A stretch of DNA of 64,000 nucleotides from Odontesthes bonariensis (taxonomy: Eukaryota; Chordata; Actinopteri; Atheriniformes; Atherinopsidae): positions 22,074,449 to 22,138,448 of the forward strand of contig NC_134521.1 in the NCBI RefSeq assembly GCF_027942865.1, read 5' to 3'. Within the stretch, counting starts at the first letter, position 1. Every line of letters begins with the position of its first letter. The notes beneath the pieces were generated by a model. The model was not told the origin of the DNA. It saw only the letters and a program-made list of their open reading frames with translations, and did not search any database. Below are positions 1 through 13,245 of this stretch, piece after piece. The position numbers and the translations under genes were made by a program.

Positions 1-2649
1 ACAGCCAATCAGAGGCTGGTGTGGAACACAGATAGCCAATCGGTGACAGATTCTGACACTGAGAAGCCAGTGAGATCTTGAACTTCATGAACTCATGGTA
101 TTGTGGCTCCTCTATCATATCAGTTTCTTGGCGCATCGCGAGCAAAAATTTGAAAATAGATTTTTTTTTCAACAATTTTCTAATCTTAATTCTAAATTGA
201 TTAAATCCGACTGGTTTCCTCACATATTATAAGCCTTTTTTTTTCTCAATAAACTCTGTGATGGCTGCTCTCTGATTGGCTAGATTCATTGTCTGTCAGC
301 CCTGTGACTGACAGGAGGACTAATCATTTAGGTATCCGAACCTCTCACCTTGTTTAACCTTTTTTCAATGAAATGACAGCATACGGTCAACCATAAAGCT
401 TGAAAAAAAAACAACAAAAAAAAAAACTTTCTATAACCAAAAGCCCTCAACTGTTGGAATCTTTCAAGCACTGACAACTAACAGTATATCATACAGACCT
501 TACCCACAAAAGCAGTCCCTCACCTATCCACAAGAGATGACACTGTAATTCTGTTGTATTTTCAATGCAATGCAACTCCTCTATTGGTTCTATTCTGTGC
601 CATGTGATCTCACCTTACTTATCATCTCATATCGGTGGGAAACTCCAAAAGCGGATCGGCCAAGCAGCAAAACCTCTCAGATTACACACCCAACGTAGGC
701 AATGTACACTCCCAAATGTCCACTGCTTTTTTCTTGTGGCACAGTATATAAACTGCTCTGTCCATTATTGATGACTGTGGGGGATCAGCGGGGAGTGTTC
801 TGCATTTAGAAAGGCACGATGAAGGCAGTGTGGACAGTGTTTTCTTCTTGTTAGTCCAGTTGCCTTTAAAGTGAACAGCCCCCAGCGCCTTCATACAGTA
901 CTTATTTAATGTAAAAAGAAAAAAAAAGAAAGCTTTCTATACTCCCTCCCTGTTTTTAGTGAATAATGTACTGTGATATTTGCGTAGGCTACAGAGGTCA
1001 TATTGTTTGGCTGCTGATTTACTGTTAATACTATCTCTCAGTTGTGGCTTTACTCATGGTAGCCCTAACGAACCAACCCATCCCTTCCCTGCGCCCGTCC
1101 CATTCCCAACTATCATGCACTCACCATCTCCCTACATTTAGCAGTGATGCCAACCTCATCTGTCTGCCGCCTTCATACGCACCGACAGCTTTTTTCTATC
1201 ATTACAATGCGCGTTTGGCTTTGTTTCCCACAGGGAAACTATCAGCCGCCATCCACTCTCTCACATTGTGTGACATCTTCTCAGTCCTGTTTAGTGTGTG
1301 CTGTTTCATGGAGTCCAACAGGGGAGGCTCGTTTTGACCTGCCATCCCCCTCAGGTTCAGAAGCAGTCACCAAAATAGACACCAGGAGTCTGTCCTTGTC
1401 CTCTCCCTGGACGTTTAATCATTGTGGTGTATATTAGCATTAGGTAATATAGACCTCAATGCACTTTGCTTTGACTTGAACCAGCCCCTTCCAGTGTACC
1501 TATATAGGTAATGCCCAGAACTAGCCACTGGAGGGTGCCAATGTCTTAAATGTGAAACACTTCAATTTGTGGATATTTGCACAGGTACTTTATTTATTTT
1601 TTAGAATAATATCATTAAAAAAACAGGATTTATATCAGTCAGTTGATGGCTGTATATAAAGTATATGAATATAGTATATATCTTAGAGCTCAAGGTTTAT
1701 TTATAGCTAGAGCAAGGGAAGTAAAACTAGATTAAAGCAGTTTTTGTCAGTGACAATGGGGAACAAAACCAACCTGCAATCCTGCATGACTTCAGAGTGT
1801 GGGTTTTAGTGGGAAAAAAAATTAAACATGATGCACACCTAGAATTGGAGGCTGTATGAAATGCAGACACTGTCAGTTTGTAGACATGCTAAATGAAGCG
1901 CCAGATTCCACCCCCCACTTTTACAAAAACAAACAGAAGGGCTCCGGTGAGATAAAGTGACTTTGCTCCACCTCGTTGCTGGAGGATAGAAGTTTGAATT
2001 GAATTTAAGCAGATCCTGATAACTCCATGACACGTGGAAAAGCCCTGGGATGCAATCAAGCCATAGAGAAGTTACGTTACGGTCTTCTGTTCTTATGTAT
2101 CAATCAGGTTGTTCACTGAGTATTTCAGTGAGAATTTCTAATGGGAAATGTAAAAATGAACTCACCCTGATAGTATAAGATGGATGGAACGTTGTGTTGA
2201 GGAGGAATCTACTGTGAAAACTTCTTGAAAAGAGATTTTGTTGACCTGAGTGTTACTGAAATACTGGAGGTTGGTCAGTTTGTGTGCAAGAAAGCAGTAT
2301 TAGGACCCCCGGGGGCTCGGTATTTAACATGCACCGTCATTTCAAAACCGATTTTGGAACCAGTCGATGTTATATGCAAAATAGACTGAAGACACACACA
2401 GTTTGACTTGTATGAGTCATTTTACTCTGCTGTAAAATCCCTTCTCTCAGAAGAAAACTGTAAACTGAGATTGAGTGGTTGTGGTATTTGAGGAGTACTT
2501 GGAACTGAAGATGAATAAAATTCACTGATGGTGGCATTTTTTCCTTTATTCCGGTGTCTTGTTTTCATAGCTTTGCCAAAGTGAGTATTGTCCCTGGCTT
2601 TAATTCCTCAAGGTGCAACAACAAAAAAGACCAAAATGACTCTGACGCG
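1..2649. other. No gene recognised; possible 3' UTR of a plus-strand neighbour
   Basis: I find no coding exon here. The stretch is AT-rich single-copy-looking DNA with short A and T runs. A plus-strand AATAAA lies near 2514, and ckm ends from the opposite side at about 2650, so the layout would suit the tail of a convergent plus-strand gene. In human, MARK4 converges on CKM (recalled), which makes a mark4 3' UTR a guess worth testing, but nothing in the sequence itself proves it. Confidence 0.3.
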
Positions 2650-2670
2650 TTTTTTTTATGGGGCCCTGTT

Positions 2671-2676
2671 TTTATT
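2671..2676 (-). other. ckm: Poly(A) signal of ckm
   Basis: TTTATT on the plus strand reads AATAAA on the minus strand, about 280 bases past the ckm stop codon. This is a normal 3' UTR length for creatine kinase, so the transcript probably ends near 2650. Confidence 0.6.
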
Positions 2677-2952
2677 GAACAGTTTTAAATATTGTTACTT
2701 TTTATAACAAAATGTAGGTGATGCCACATCTGCCAGGCAAGCCCAGCTCAGTGGAGGCTGATTCCAGGATGTTACCAACCAACACAGGAGAACATGACAA
2801 AAGACAGAGAGATGGAAAAAAAAAGCTGGATGGAAGAAAAAGAGGTTAGCAGAGTCAAGAGTCTCTAGGTGAGCGGCTGTTTCCTCTGCACACCTGTCAG
2901 CTGGCTCGATTGCACATGAATGGTCACGAGAAAAACAGAGGATTGTCCCTCT

Positions 2953-4889
2953 TTACTTCTGAGCGGGGATCATGCTGTCGACATTCTCTCCCTTCTCAAG
3001 CTTCTTCTCCATCTCAACCATCAGCTTGACACCATCAACCACCATCTGGACCTGCTCTACCTCGGAGGAGCCCAGACGGTCAGCGTTGGAGATGTCAAAC
3101 ACACCACCCACAGATGCAGTGTCCACACCACCTAAAAGGAATAGCAAGGGATGAGATGCTGATAGCACATCACATCCTCCCGCACATAATTCTGTAGTCT
3201 CTCTAGAGAAATCTGATGGCGCAAGCATGAGAGCATCTGTACATACCTGTGCCGCGCTTCTGCAGACGCAGCCTATGGAGGATCTCATCGAATTTGGGGT
3301 GTGTGCTCAGCTTGGGCAGCTTGACGTGCACACCACCGCGCAGGCCGGTACCCAGATTGGAGGGGCAGGTCAGGATGTAGCCGAGATGCTCGTTCCACAT
3401 GAAGCCATGGTTGTGCTTCTTGGAGATATCCTCAATCTGAGAGTTATGAAGGAAGGTTAGAGGAGCACACCGTAGCAATCCCAAACAGCTTTCTATGTGT
3501 AGGCATAAGCATGTTTGATTTAGGTTTTGTGTCATTGTGTACCATCTTGAGGCCAACGCAGAAACGCTTGAAGACCTCCCTCATGTTGCCGCCCTGCTGC
3601 ATGGAGATGACACGCAGGTGATCCTCCTCATTCACCCAGACCAGGAAGGTCTTGTTGTCATTGTGCCTGAGAGCATATGTTATTGTAGAGTTTATTTTAT
3701 GCTTTATGAATTAAGGAATGAATGTTAAAGAAGGTGCCTCCAAAGTGAGTTTACTGACAGTAATTGGTCACACTCACCAGATGCCTCTGGCATCGGGCCA
3801 GTCACGGGCCATACCGGCGCAAGTCAGCAGGGGAGAGACGGGCTTGTCAAACAGGAAGTGATCATTGATCAGCTGCTCCTGCTCGGCGTCAGTCATGGAT
3901 TTCAGGGGGTAGTACTTTCCCTTGAACTCACCATCCAGGCTGGTCAAAGCTGCAGACACAGACTTACCGTTAGGAGATTTAAGGATGGTGCGAATTAAAA
4001 GCTTTTGGTTATTGTCTGTTGATGACTGATTTACCATTAAATGGATGAGAACAAGGGCATGAATGTGATTTCTTGTTATTATCTCACTGAGTTATCCTTA
4101 AATGATAATAGAATTTTCTTATGAATACCTTATTGTTTCTACCCAACCCTTTGCATTCTTATGTACTCAAACTAACAATAGCTTACCCTCAACAGCCAGC
4201 TTCTCAATAGCTCTGCGCTCGCCACGACTGCAGTGGGGGGGCAGGGTGTATCCCTTGATGCTACGACCAGTACGGACACGGCTGGACAGAACATAGTTGG
4301 GGTCCAGGTCATCACCACCCTAATGACAAAATGACAAAGTCTGAAAACTGCGTATTGTCTTACAAAGTTATGTTTTCCAACAGTCTTTGCTGGTCAACCA
4401 TTTTTCTTTCTTACTCTTTGTTAAAAATCTAAAGTACTGTACCTTCAGGTTCTCGAAGTTGAGGTCAGTCTTGTGCTTGTCAGTGGGCTTGTATCCACCA
4501 TGACGGTCGGAGATGATGGGGTCAAGGAGATCCTTGAAGACCTCATAGGACTCCTCATCACCAGCGACGCAGCCAACAGTCATGATGAAGGGGTGACCTG
4601 AAGAGCAGGAGCAAGTATGAGAAGATGGAGGTATTACAAATAAAGAACAGCTTTGTGATCATACTGGGAATGTTGAAGTGTCTCTCTGGAACGCACCGGG
4701 GTTGTCGACACCAGTCTGGATGACATCATCCAGTGTGTAGCCACTGGGTGTCTGCTTGTCCCTCAGCTTGCCATACAGCTCCTTGGTCAGGACCTTGGCC
4801 ATATGGTTGTTGTGCTTGGACAGCTCTGGGAACTCCTCCTCAACTTTGTAGTTGAGCTTGAAGTTGTTGTGGGTGTTTCCGAAAGGCAT
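2953..4889 (-). CDS. ckm: Muscle-type cytosolic creatine kinase, complete, 7 coding exons
   Basis: Creatine kinase M moves phosphate between ATP and creatine in the muscle cytosol, buffering ATP at the myofibril. Coding exons on the minus strand: 4889-4697 (exon runs back to 4904), 4597-4443, 4319-4187, 3949-3778, 3666-3543, 3436-3247 and 3131-2953. All junctions are GT-AG and phases close exactly: 1146 nt, 381 aa, the standard length. The protein opens [14 protein letters not shown], has the guanidino-kinase N-terminal domain, then the catalytic domain with CPSNLGTG, whose Cys falls at residue 283, the known active-site position. It ends in MIPAQK. The start ATG is 15 bases into its exon after a good acceptor. 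No break or odd residue was seen. Cytosolic M-type is favoured over B-type or mitochondrial by the N-terminus and the lack of a presequence. Fish often have ckma and ckmb; I cannot say which this is. Confidence 0.97.
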
Positions 4890-4904
4890 GATTGCTTTCT
4901 AACA

Positions 4905-5936
4905 CTGCAAAAAGATGAAACGTGGAGATAAGAAATATGTCAGGATAAATTTAAGATGCACCCTGGGATGATCATGAACTGTCCACTGTAATCTGACACT
5001 GTGAAAGTGTTGTGAAGAGCCGTAAAAAAAATCTTGATAATTTGGACATGTGAGATATTCAGCAGAACAGCTGCAAAGTTTAAATGGTGTCTGCAGAGGA
5101 ATCCTGGTAACAAGTGTCACTCAGTTTCCAAAGGCTCAGATGTACAGCTGAAATAGAGTCGGAGAGTAACATGTGTTTTGCTGGGTATTTTTAGCAGCAG
5201 CACATCTGACTACATACCCTTGGCGTCTTCAGCATACATAAGCAGCACTTCTCAAATTTTTGAGAACTCAAACTGCGTCTTTGAATTTACAAGACCCGAC
5301 ACGGAGTGCATCACTTTAAAGTCGTCCCGCTGCTAAACTCATTAGGAGCTACACACAGTTTTCCACCAGTCTATCCTGCACAGTCCGAGATTCCTTTTCT
5401 TAAAAACTGTTTTGCTTAGATTTTTATCTGATAGGCTGATCGCATGAAGCATAAAAACGGATGCAATGACACACTTCTTCTATCAAATGAAAAGAGACCT
5501 CTTTGAGTGGATCAATTTTCTCATAAGGTTAAAACTCAAAACAAAAAATGACTTAAATGGCATTGCATCCATGGTCGTCAGGCTGTCTCCCATAAATGTA
5601 TCAAAAGTTAAAGCACCTGTCCACATGAATCACTTTCCCAATGAGGGAACTCTTTCCAGAAAAAAAAAAAGATGCAGAGAATCAAAGTAAATAGTCAATA
5701 GTAACACGCCGGATTTCTCATAGAGAATGCATCTTAAGGATCCAAACGCCCTTTCCTTTCTTTATGGACATTTCAGTTCAAAATCCTTCATTGCAGTAAA
5801 GAGAAAGCTCTGTGAAATAATGGCATAATTTGTAACATTTTAAATGTTTGGATATTGCGCTAAGCCATCCAAATCTCCCGATCTTCTCCTTCATCAACAC
5901 CACACAAAAAAAAAATTATATCTGATATTTCTTTAC
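4905..5936 (-). other. ckm: First intron of ckm
   Basis: About 1 kb between the non-coding exon and the first coding exon, bounded by a GTAAAG donor and a TTTTTGCAG acceptor. First introns of muscle genes often hold enhancers (family knowledge), but I identified no definite site here. Confidence 0.6.
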
Positions 5937-6190
5937 CTGCACACTAGACAAGAAAAGAGGTAACAATCCTGGGGATCAGATCCTGTTCACCACAGCCAAA
6001 ATAGGGGTCACCCAACTCAGGAGGTCTCTGCTCCCTCTTTATATACTGGGCAAACACTCAGCCATTGGTTTGGTCATTTTAGTGCCTGCTGAGCACTCAT
6101 TGGTCAAAGTTTCTGTACTGATACTCTGAACAGTTTATGAAAGGGGCGCCTTTGCATCACTGTCGTCCAAGACGCTTGCTGCAGCTGTAC
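5937..6190 (-). promoter_or_regulatory. ckm: ckm non-coding first exon and core promoter
   Basis: On the minus strand a TATA box (TATATAAAGA, 6046-6037) precedes a probable transcription start near 6015. The non-coding exon runs to a GTAAAG donor after 5937 and would splice to the acceptor at 4905, about 1 kb away. Upstream are two CCAAT-type boxes (near 6062 and 6100) and a CAGCTG E-box at 6182-6187, the site type bound by MyoD-family factors. The TATA box plus E-box arrangement fits a muscle-specific gene. Exact start is inferred, not seen. Confidence 0.75.
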
Positions 6191-6883
6191 CGTCACGCCT
6201 CTCGCCACCCCTCACCCAACCTCCCTTGAGCCTATACATAGTTCAGTTGGATGACGGAAGTATCTGAGGGGGTAGGAGTAGGGGTCATAGCAGTAATGGT
6301 GTTGGGGGGTAAGAGTGAAAGGTGGGGGGTGTTAAAGCAAGTGAAAAAGAAATTTGCTTCACTTTGCCAAGCATGCCATGAGGAACAGGGGTTCTTATGT
6401 TAGGTGTGAATGTTAGAAAGAGTTGGTTTCCTTTTCACTTCTCAAATCCCAGCAAATGCTGTCCGGAAGGGCCGTTTATCCATCAGATGGTAGACACAGT
6501 TATCTCTTTATGCGGGGAATGATAAGTATATGTCCAATGTCATTGTCAAAATGGTAAGCCTTTGAAGGAAACCTCCGTCACGCTGAGTGCTGCCATCAAA
6601 TAGTTGTACACTGTGCAGTGCTTAAAAGCAAATGGCACACCAACACACGTTAGATTTAGTGGTGGCACTTAGCGTTATAATTTGCATGCGGATGGTAGTC
6701 TTGAATTCAAAAGCTTGCTGTGCCAAAGAAAAGCTGACATTGTTTAAATGTACATGTACATATTTATAACGTCTGTTTGGACAATTTAGCTTAACAACTA
6801 TGAGTTTTAATAACTGTCATCAAACACCTGACGGCATTCTGTTTGGATTAAACGAAATTTCTCATTTTCCCAGCACTGATCCA

Positions 6884-7480
6884 ACTTTTAAGCAAAGCTT
6901 ACATGTTGTTGATGGGGTTGAGGTCAGAACCTTCGGATGGCCTTTCTAAGCTTAAGGTTAACTGGCTTGATCGGTTCCACAACCAGCTGACATTTGCTAC
7001 CCGTTTATATTGAAGTATCACCTGTCCAGCTGATGGTAGTTCTCTTTTTTGCAATCTACCAGCAATACTGGTAACATAACTCGGAACATAACGCTGCCAT
7101 TATCTTGGCATTTAATGCCTCTACTCAAATCCCTCGATCTTTGAGTCGTCTGTCCATAGAACCCTCCTCTAAGATTTTTCTTTCATTCATCCATGTATTA
7201 AATTGTAAAATGTAAGCTTGAAGGTGTCACTTTTGCAGCAGGGCAGTCTTCCTTGGCAGCCTCTGCATCCATGGCAGTGTAAATGCCACTTCACTCTGAT
7301 GTTTCAGCAGATTCTGGTTCACGGCACCCTAGATGATTACTGGATAGTTTCTGACGATTCAAACTAACTTCCTCATTGCTGAGGGGGACAGTTTGGGTCT
7401 TCTTCCAGACCTTGTCAAAGTAGCTACACCTCCAAATAACTTGTTTGTACATATGGCTGTTTCAACGTATGTTATATGTC
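6884..7480. repeat. Worn Tc1/mariner-like relic
   Basis: The stretch around 7370-7450 (a block resembling TTTGGGTCTTCTTCCAGACC and the following ACATATGGCTG) matches, from memory, a non-autonomous Tc1-like repeat spread through fish genomes. No open transposase frame and no clear ends remain, so limits are approximate. Confidence 0.4.
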
Positions 7481-10400
7481 TTAGAGCTGCTGTGTTGACT
7501 TTAGACTTTTAATTTGTAGTGTTCATTGATCATTCCAGTGAGTGCTGTCAAACAAAACCTCTTTATGTAACAGGATGTGACGATGCCTTGGCCTTTGACA
7601 AGTGAAAAGATACTTTCGGCTTTCAGCATCCTAGATTAATAATGACTCTGTATATTTCTGACCCTGCATGTATAATTTTGACCCTGTGCTGATATCATAA
7701 AATTCAACCTGAAAATTTAAATTCACCACAATTGACTGCAGTCAATTAGATGTTTACTGACTACTACAAATTATTATTTGTTATTTTTTCTGCAGAAAAT
7801 AGACTTACATTTTGAATGATTAAAGACTTTTACCACCTGAACTCAGACCAAACTTTCAAATCATAATAGTAAATTTTATTCAGCTTTTTTGTTCAAAGGG
7901 CCTTCCCAAATTTTCTGGACTAGTTATGTCACAACCCTTGTATCAGGAACGCTAAACTTGTTGGCCCGCACCCAAAGAAAAAGCAAAATGCAATTATTGT
8001 AACTTAGTTTAAATCTATTTACACTCTAGTTGCAGTTGCTTGGAAACTACAATCACAGAGTATTGGATATTTGTGCAAAGAACTTTTTTTTTTAAGTATA
8101 TCAGCAATAAACTTGGAAAAACCATAAGAGTATTCAAACCGGTACTGTTCCAAGCGTGGGGCATCCTGGCATGCAGCCCTGTCGTGGGGTGTCCCCCAAT
8201 GTCCAAGAGACAGCTGCATGGTTCACACCTGCTCCTTCCTAACGGTCCCTGTTATAACCACCCCTATGTGTACCCCCAGCCCACAGAGCTCACCTCCCTC
8301 CCACTTATCCACTTCAATGCTAACAGATGCTACATACCTCGCACTCTCTACCCTTTTTGTTCCACTCTTTATTTTCTCCAACTTTGCTTCAGTATAATTG
8401 TTTAACTTTTTCTACTTTTTTTTCCTACTTTTTTTTAGTACTACCACTGTCCAGATATGCAGGCGACAGGCGCGTCTGCTGGTGTCCTTGCCCTGAAACC
8501 ACTTCTCATATTACCCAGCTGTCTACTGCCTGTCCTACCCAAAGTCAGAGGTCACCAAATAAGAGCGGGTTTCGGCTCACTCTATGCACCAATCTTCCCC
8601 TTTGCATCATGCAATATTTGTTAGGTGCATTACAGATTCCTTGGTATTTTTTTTTTTTTGTAGGAGGAGAAATTGGGTTTCATTTTCAGGGTTGAGTAGT
8701 ATCACCTGCAAATTAGACACCATACACAGTGGTTAACGGCTGACATTTCGCTCCCAGCAACTGAATATTACTAGTCTGGAACAGTTATGCAACGAGGTGG
8801 TGATATGAATCATGCTCCTTGAACTGATGGAGTTCTTCCAACTTCACAAGATGCTGGAACAACGATCAGGCCACAGAAATAGTCATCCAGTGACTGAGCT
8901 TGTATGATATAATGGCATGTGTGAGAGTTTTATGATAGTTTTGAGTAAAATATTTCACATATAGTCAAATGATTTGGTGACGGCATACACAGTATCATTA
9001 CACAGACAAAGTGTTTCTTGGATCTCAGTGTTCTGTCTTCTTATCCCGCTGAGGATGTCAGAGAGAGTGTGAGTGAAAAGTTCAGAGTTCGGAGCCTTGC
9101 AGGGCACTTTCTTGAACCGGCGTGCCTCTTTGAAAGGAATCCATGCCAACTGCACTGACCTGTGTCAGAATAGCACGGTGTCAAGCTGCAGCTGTGTCCA
9201 CTGCAGCACTTAAGTATTAGGTGAGAGCAAATTACATGTGGTTTAAGAATGGGGGGGAAATGTATCCTTTTGATACCTCTGCCAAAAGTAGGCGTCCCTT
9301 CCTCTTTTTTCCTTAGAAATTCATTTAAATGAAATATGATTTTAAAAATTGTGTTTGTGCTCGGCAACTTAATACAATGATGTACCAAGGCTCTATAAAT
9401 ACCACCTTTATGACCGACTATATTTAAAGCTGTCGCAGTCCATCCAGCACCTGTCTGAAGAGAGCCATCCTGGAGGTGCACATCATGCAAATGTAGGATA
9501 TTTGCTTTCTTTCAGTTAATTTTATAAATGTGTCCATTTACGCAGGAATGAAATAATGTATTTCATCCTCTGACTGTTCAAAGTCTTAAAACTCGACAGC
9601 CTTAAAGAAAACCAATGTGTTTTGAAAGAGGACTTCACCGTTTTGAATATTTTGTGAGATTTTTGTTTTGTGGACTTCTCGACCGAGTAGCAGTGCTTAG
9701 TCTTACTCCACTGGAACTTATGTGAGTACACATCATGGTCAGGGGGAGGCTATAATTATACCAGGCCTGCCGGGTCCATCTGCACCCTGACAAGCAGCAA
9801 CCCCCGCCCACCCAGGACCCTTATTCAATTTCATTGAGTCAGTTTTCTGTTCATTTCAGCCTGGACCTAGCTTTGCCTAAACACTCCCAGAAAACTCTCC
9901 CAGACTCATTGCTAGTAAAGAAACAGTGGATGAAGTGAGATTAGAGATGAGGCAATTGTCCTGCACCTCATCCCTTCACAGCATTAACAAAATGAGTCAT
10001 GCAGGTGCTGTTGCTATGCAAATAGGCGTGACCCTCTCAATAGGATTAACTGGACCAAAACCCATGAATGCAAAGCGCTCTGATGGGAAAATGTTCATTT
10101 AAGCGTTGTAAATGTGCGTCAGTTCATCTGAATGAATAAAGGGTCGACATTCCAGAGGCTTTGAGTACATTATGTCTTCACGGATCATTGCACACATGAT
10201 GTAACCCCAAATGACATGCTGTAATGTGTGATATGACATGCATCTACACCTGGCTCGGAGGCAAGACCTTGGGGGGGGGGGGGGGGAATATATTTATAGT
10301 GTGCAAGTTGCACGGCACAGCTATATTACACAGGTTTGTTTTTCCTACGGTCTCCAGGAGTGATTTTGTTTGTCCTCCCCCTTCAAATGGTGTTTTCATT

Positions 10401-13063
10401 TGGTGAACAGCATCCTTTGTGAGATGTTACTTCTTGGTTTAATGCTTTGGTCACAAAAGACATGGTTGCACTGGAATTTGGGGTTTCTTTTGCAATATAA
10501 TCACGTTTGAATCAAGTTTGACTCCCAAATTCACACAATTTGCCAATCCTTTATTGGTATGAGAGTGTGACCTTTGAGGGGACAATGAACAGTAATATGT
10601 ACTTAAATTACTTTTTTTTTTTTTTCTGTATTGATTTTTTTCAGTCGTTCACAACTTTGGCACTAAAAGACTCACTGGTGAAATACACAAAGTTGAGCCA
10701 AAAAAGGAAAAATGAAACAAAGTGATGAATCCTGGCTGACGTTTTACTTTGTGTTGGGTTGAGTTGCGCTCACGTTTTGCCTAATCATCCACCAAGTCGT
10801 GTTTTTCCAGACTTGGCAAAGTTCCTCTAAAGTCCCAGGAGATGCTATCTTCACAAGCTGATGTGTAAAAGCGGCGTGCCCCTTTAGCCAGGGTTAACGG
10901 CACAATATTAGAGGGGATCTAAGCACAACTAATGTCCATGTCAGTGAGCTTTAAAGAGAAAATCTGTTTGTTCAACTTACCCACCACCTGAGGAGATTAA
11001 CTAATGAATTACCAGGCAGCCAGAGTTCACCTCTGACAAACAGTGGTAAGTAAACCCACAATGCACTGGGGCTCAAGGGTAAATTACACGGGTCAACTGC
11101 ATTACAGACCTGACCAGGTGTGCAACTTATCGGAGCCTGCATGTCTCTTTCACAGCGCCGCATTTCAGACGGGTCACCATTTCCAGCATGTTTTCCTTGA
11201 AACGCAAATGCCGATAATTTTCCCTTCATATTTGTTTTTTGACACTTAAACTTGAAGCTTTAAATGTATCTATTAATTCCCGATGATCATTTACAAATGA
11301 CTCAATGTACCTCTGAACATCCTAACGCCTGTTTTGTTTTCAAGGAGTACACGTGTGTTTTGGAAGCACATTACAACACGGAGCGTTGCCCTGCAGCAGC
11401 TCACTGCCGACTGAGCATATGCTGCCCTCTGTTGCATCTCTGGCTCTCTGCCAGCTGCAAACCCTGCTTGCTCTGAATCCTTCTTATGTCACCATCAGCT
11501 GAGAGGTAAATTAACCCCCACGACATAAGAAATTTCTACAGTGTGCTTCTTTCAGCTGATGTCCAGCATCCATCTGTCTTCTCGGTATTTAAAACATCTA
11601 CAGCGTCCAAGAAAACACACGGGCACAAATTGTTTTTCTGATGTGCAATATGGATGTGCCACCATGTTATGAGAAAAGCACAGTTTTCTGGTAATTTTGC
11701 ATTTATTTAACAGTTTAAATGTGGAGTGAAAGATTAAATAATAAATTGAATGATAAATTAACTTAATTTGTCAGCAGGTTTCACACCCAAGTCATAAGAG
11801 GTTCCATATAGAGCGAAATGCAGTTACACCAGTTACACACAAGACCTTTCTTTTAGGTGGTTATTCAAGAAGGGTCCTTAGCCCTTTAATACCCAAACTG
11901 AGGGGAAAAAAAGCTAATGAAAAATGTGTCCTTTTTTTTATGGTAAAAGTATCACAATTTGTAAAAGTAACGACATAACATGTACTTTCTTTTAGCCTGA
12001 CACACTGAAACCAAGTGTTAGAGGTGGTTTAGGTTAAATGTTTTCGATGAGATACAGAATAGTCACTAAAAGATATGCGCTACCAAATGGTAGTGCAGGA
12101 AACTACAGGTTTAAAAGCATTTTCGGCAGTGTATGGGCATTATTTTCTGAAAATCCATTTGTCTGCTGCTCTTGTTGCTCTAATGCCAACTCTGGATTTA
12201 TTTGTTCCAACATACCCCTGCTATTCAGATGAATTTCACCTGAATGCCATCTGAAAGTTGCTTCCGTGGAAGGATGCAGCTCAAGGGCGTTTGACCTTTT
12301 GTACAAATGTACCGTAACCTGATCATTGTCACTAATCTTCCTCGGCTAGATTGTGGGCCTAAAAATAGGGCAGAATCTGAAATGTTTCCCCTTTGCTGTA
12401 CATGTCAAAAGCTCTGGGGATTTGGGGTTTTTAAGCTTTTATACTTATTTGAACAATTTTTACTGTTCCGCTTTGTTTTGTAAAGCACTTTGTAGCAATG
12501 CTCCTGGAAATCAAAATGAGTCCATTTTGAATGGCTGCATTTGAAAATTCTCCAAATGCCACAAACTGACTCAGCCGAGGAGAAAGTACTGTCATTAAAC
12601 AGAACATGAGTCTACACCACAGCAGCAGCCCTGTTCACTAAAATGAAAGGTAGTAATTATTTCTTCAATAAAAGTCACATGCAGCCATACATTTCCACCC
12701 TGATCTTGATCTATTTAAACACAAGATGGTGAGACTCCTTGGCAAGTCTGTAAATAACTCAATTCGCTTATTCTGTCTTAAATTTTGTGTTGCGCATGTT
12801 TGTGAAACATCCTGAGACCTCAACATCTTCACCCAATTCTTTACAAATGTCTCCATCTTGTGGGCACTAGTGGATTCAGCAGGTTCAACGTGCAATCAGC
12901 TGTTTACTTAAGGCATACATGTCCATATACACGTACCAAGTGCAGCGAAAATGATTTGAACACTGATTTGGGACTGAATGTTTCTTACAGTTCCTCCATA
13001 CGTTTGGTCACAGTAAGATTTGTAAATGTAAAACTCGGAAATATTTTATATTAATATAAATCA
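7481..13063. other. Intergenic stretch, no gene recognised
   Basis: Between the ckm promoter region and the repeat cluster I see no exon set with joined frames and no RNA gene. Long frames at 8040-8695 and 9041-9490 have no recognisable domain. A run of 18 G lies near 10270-10287. The rest is AT-rich with mononucleotide runs. Confidence 0.5.
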
Positions 13064-13073
13064 TTATTAATAT

Positions 13074-13240
13074 TGGGCGGCCGTGTCTCAGTGGTTAGAG
13101 TGGGTCGTCCAATAACCGGAATGTTGGCAGTTAGATTCCCACTCTCATCGCTCAAAAGATTGGCGAACTGCCAGCTGGAGGGATTGCAGTCCTGTGGAGG
13201 AGTAATTCACATGTATCTACATGACAATAAAAGTCTTAAT
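13074..13240 (+). mobile_element. tRNA-derived SINE
   Basis: The head looks like a tRNA: an A-box-like segment (TGTCTCAGTGGTTAGAG) and a B-box-like segment (AGTTAGATTCC) about 45 bases apart, the internal RNA polymerase III promoter layout. The tail ends in ATGACAATAAAAGTC. It abuts the TTAA element at 13242. I did not find clear target duplications. It is not a functional tRNA gene because the acceptor stem does not pair. Confidence 0.65.
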
Positions 13241-13245
13241 CTTAA

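Noticed and set aside
8040..8695. Overlapping 121- and 122-codon frames
   Set aside because: Low-complexity, Tyr/Phe/Pro-rich translation of T-rich DNA; nothing conserved that I recognise.
9041..9490. 149-codon minus-strand frame
   Set aside because: No recognisable domain, no exon partners, no promoter context; expected by chance at this length.
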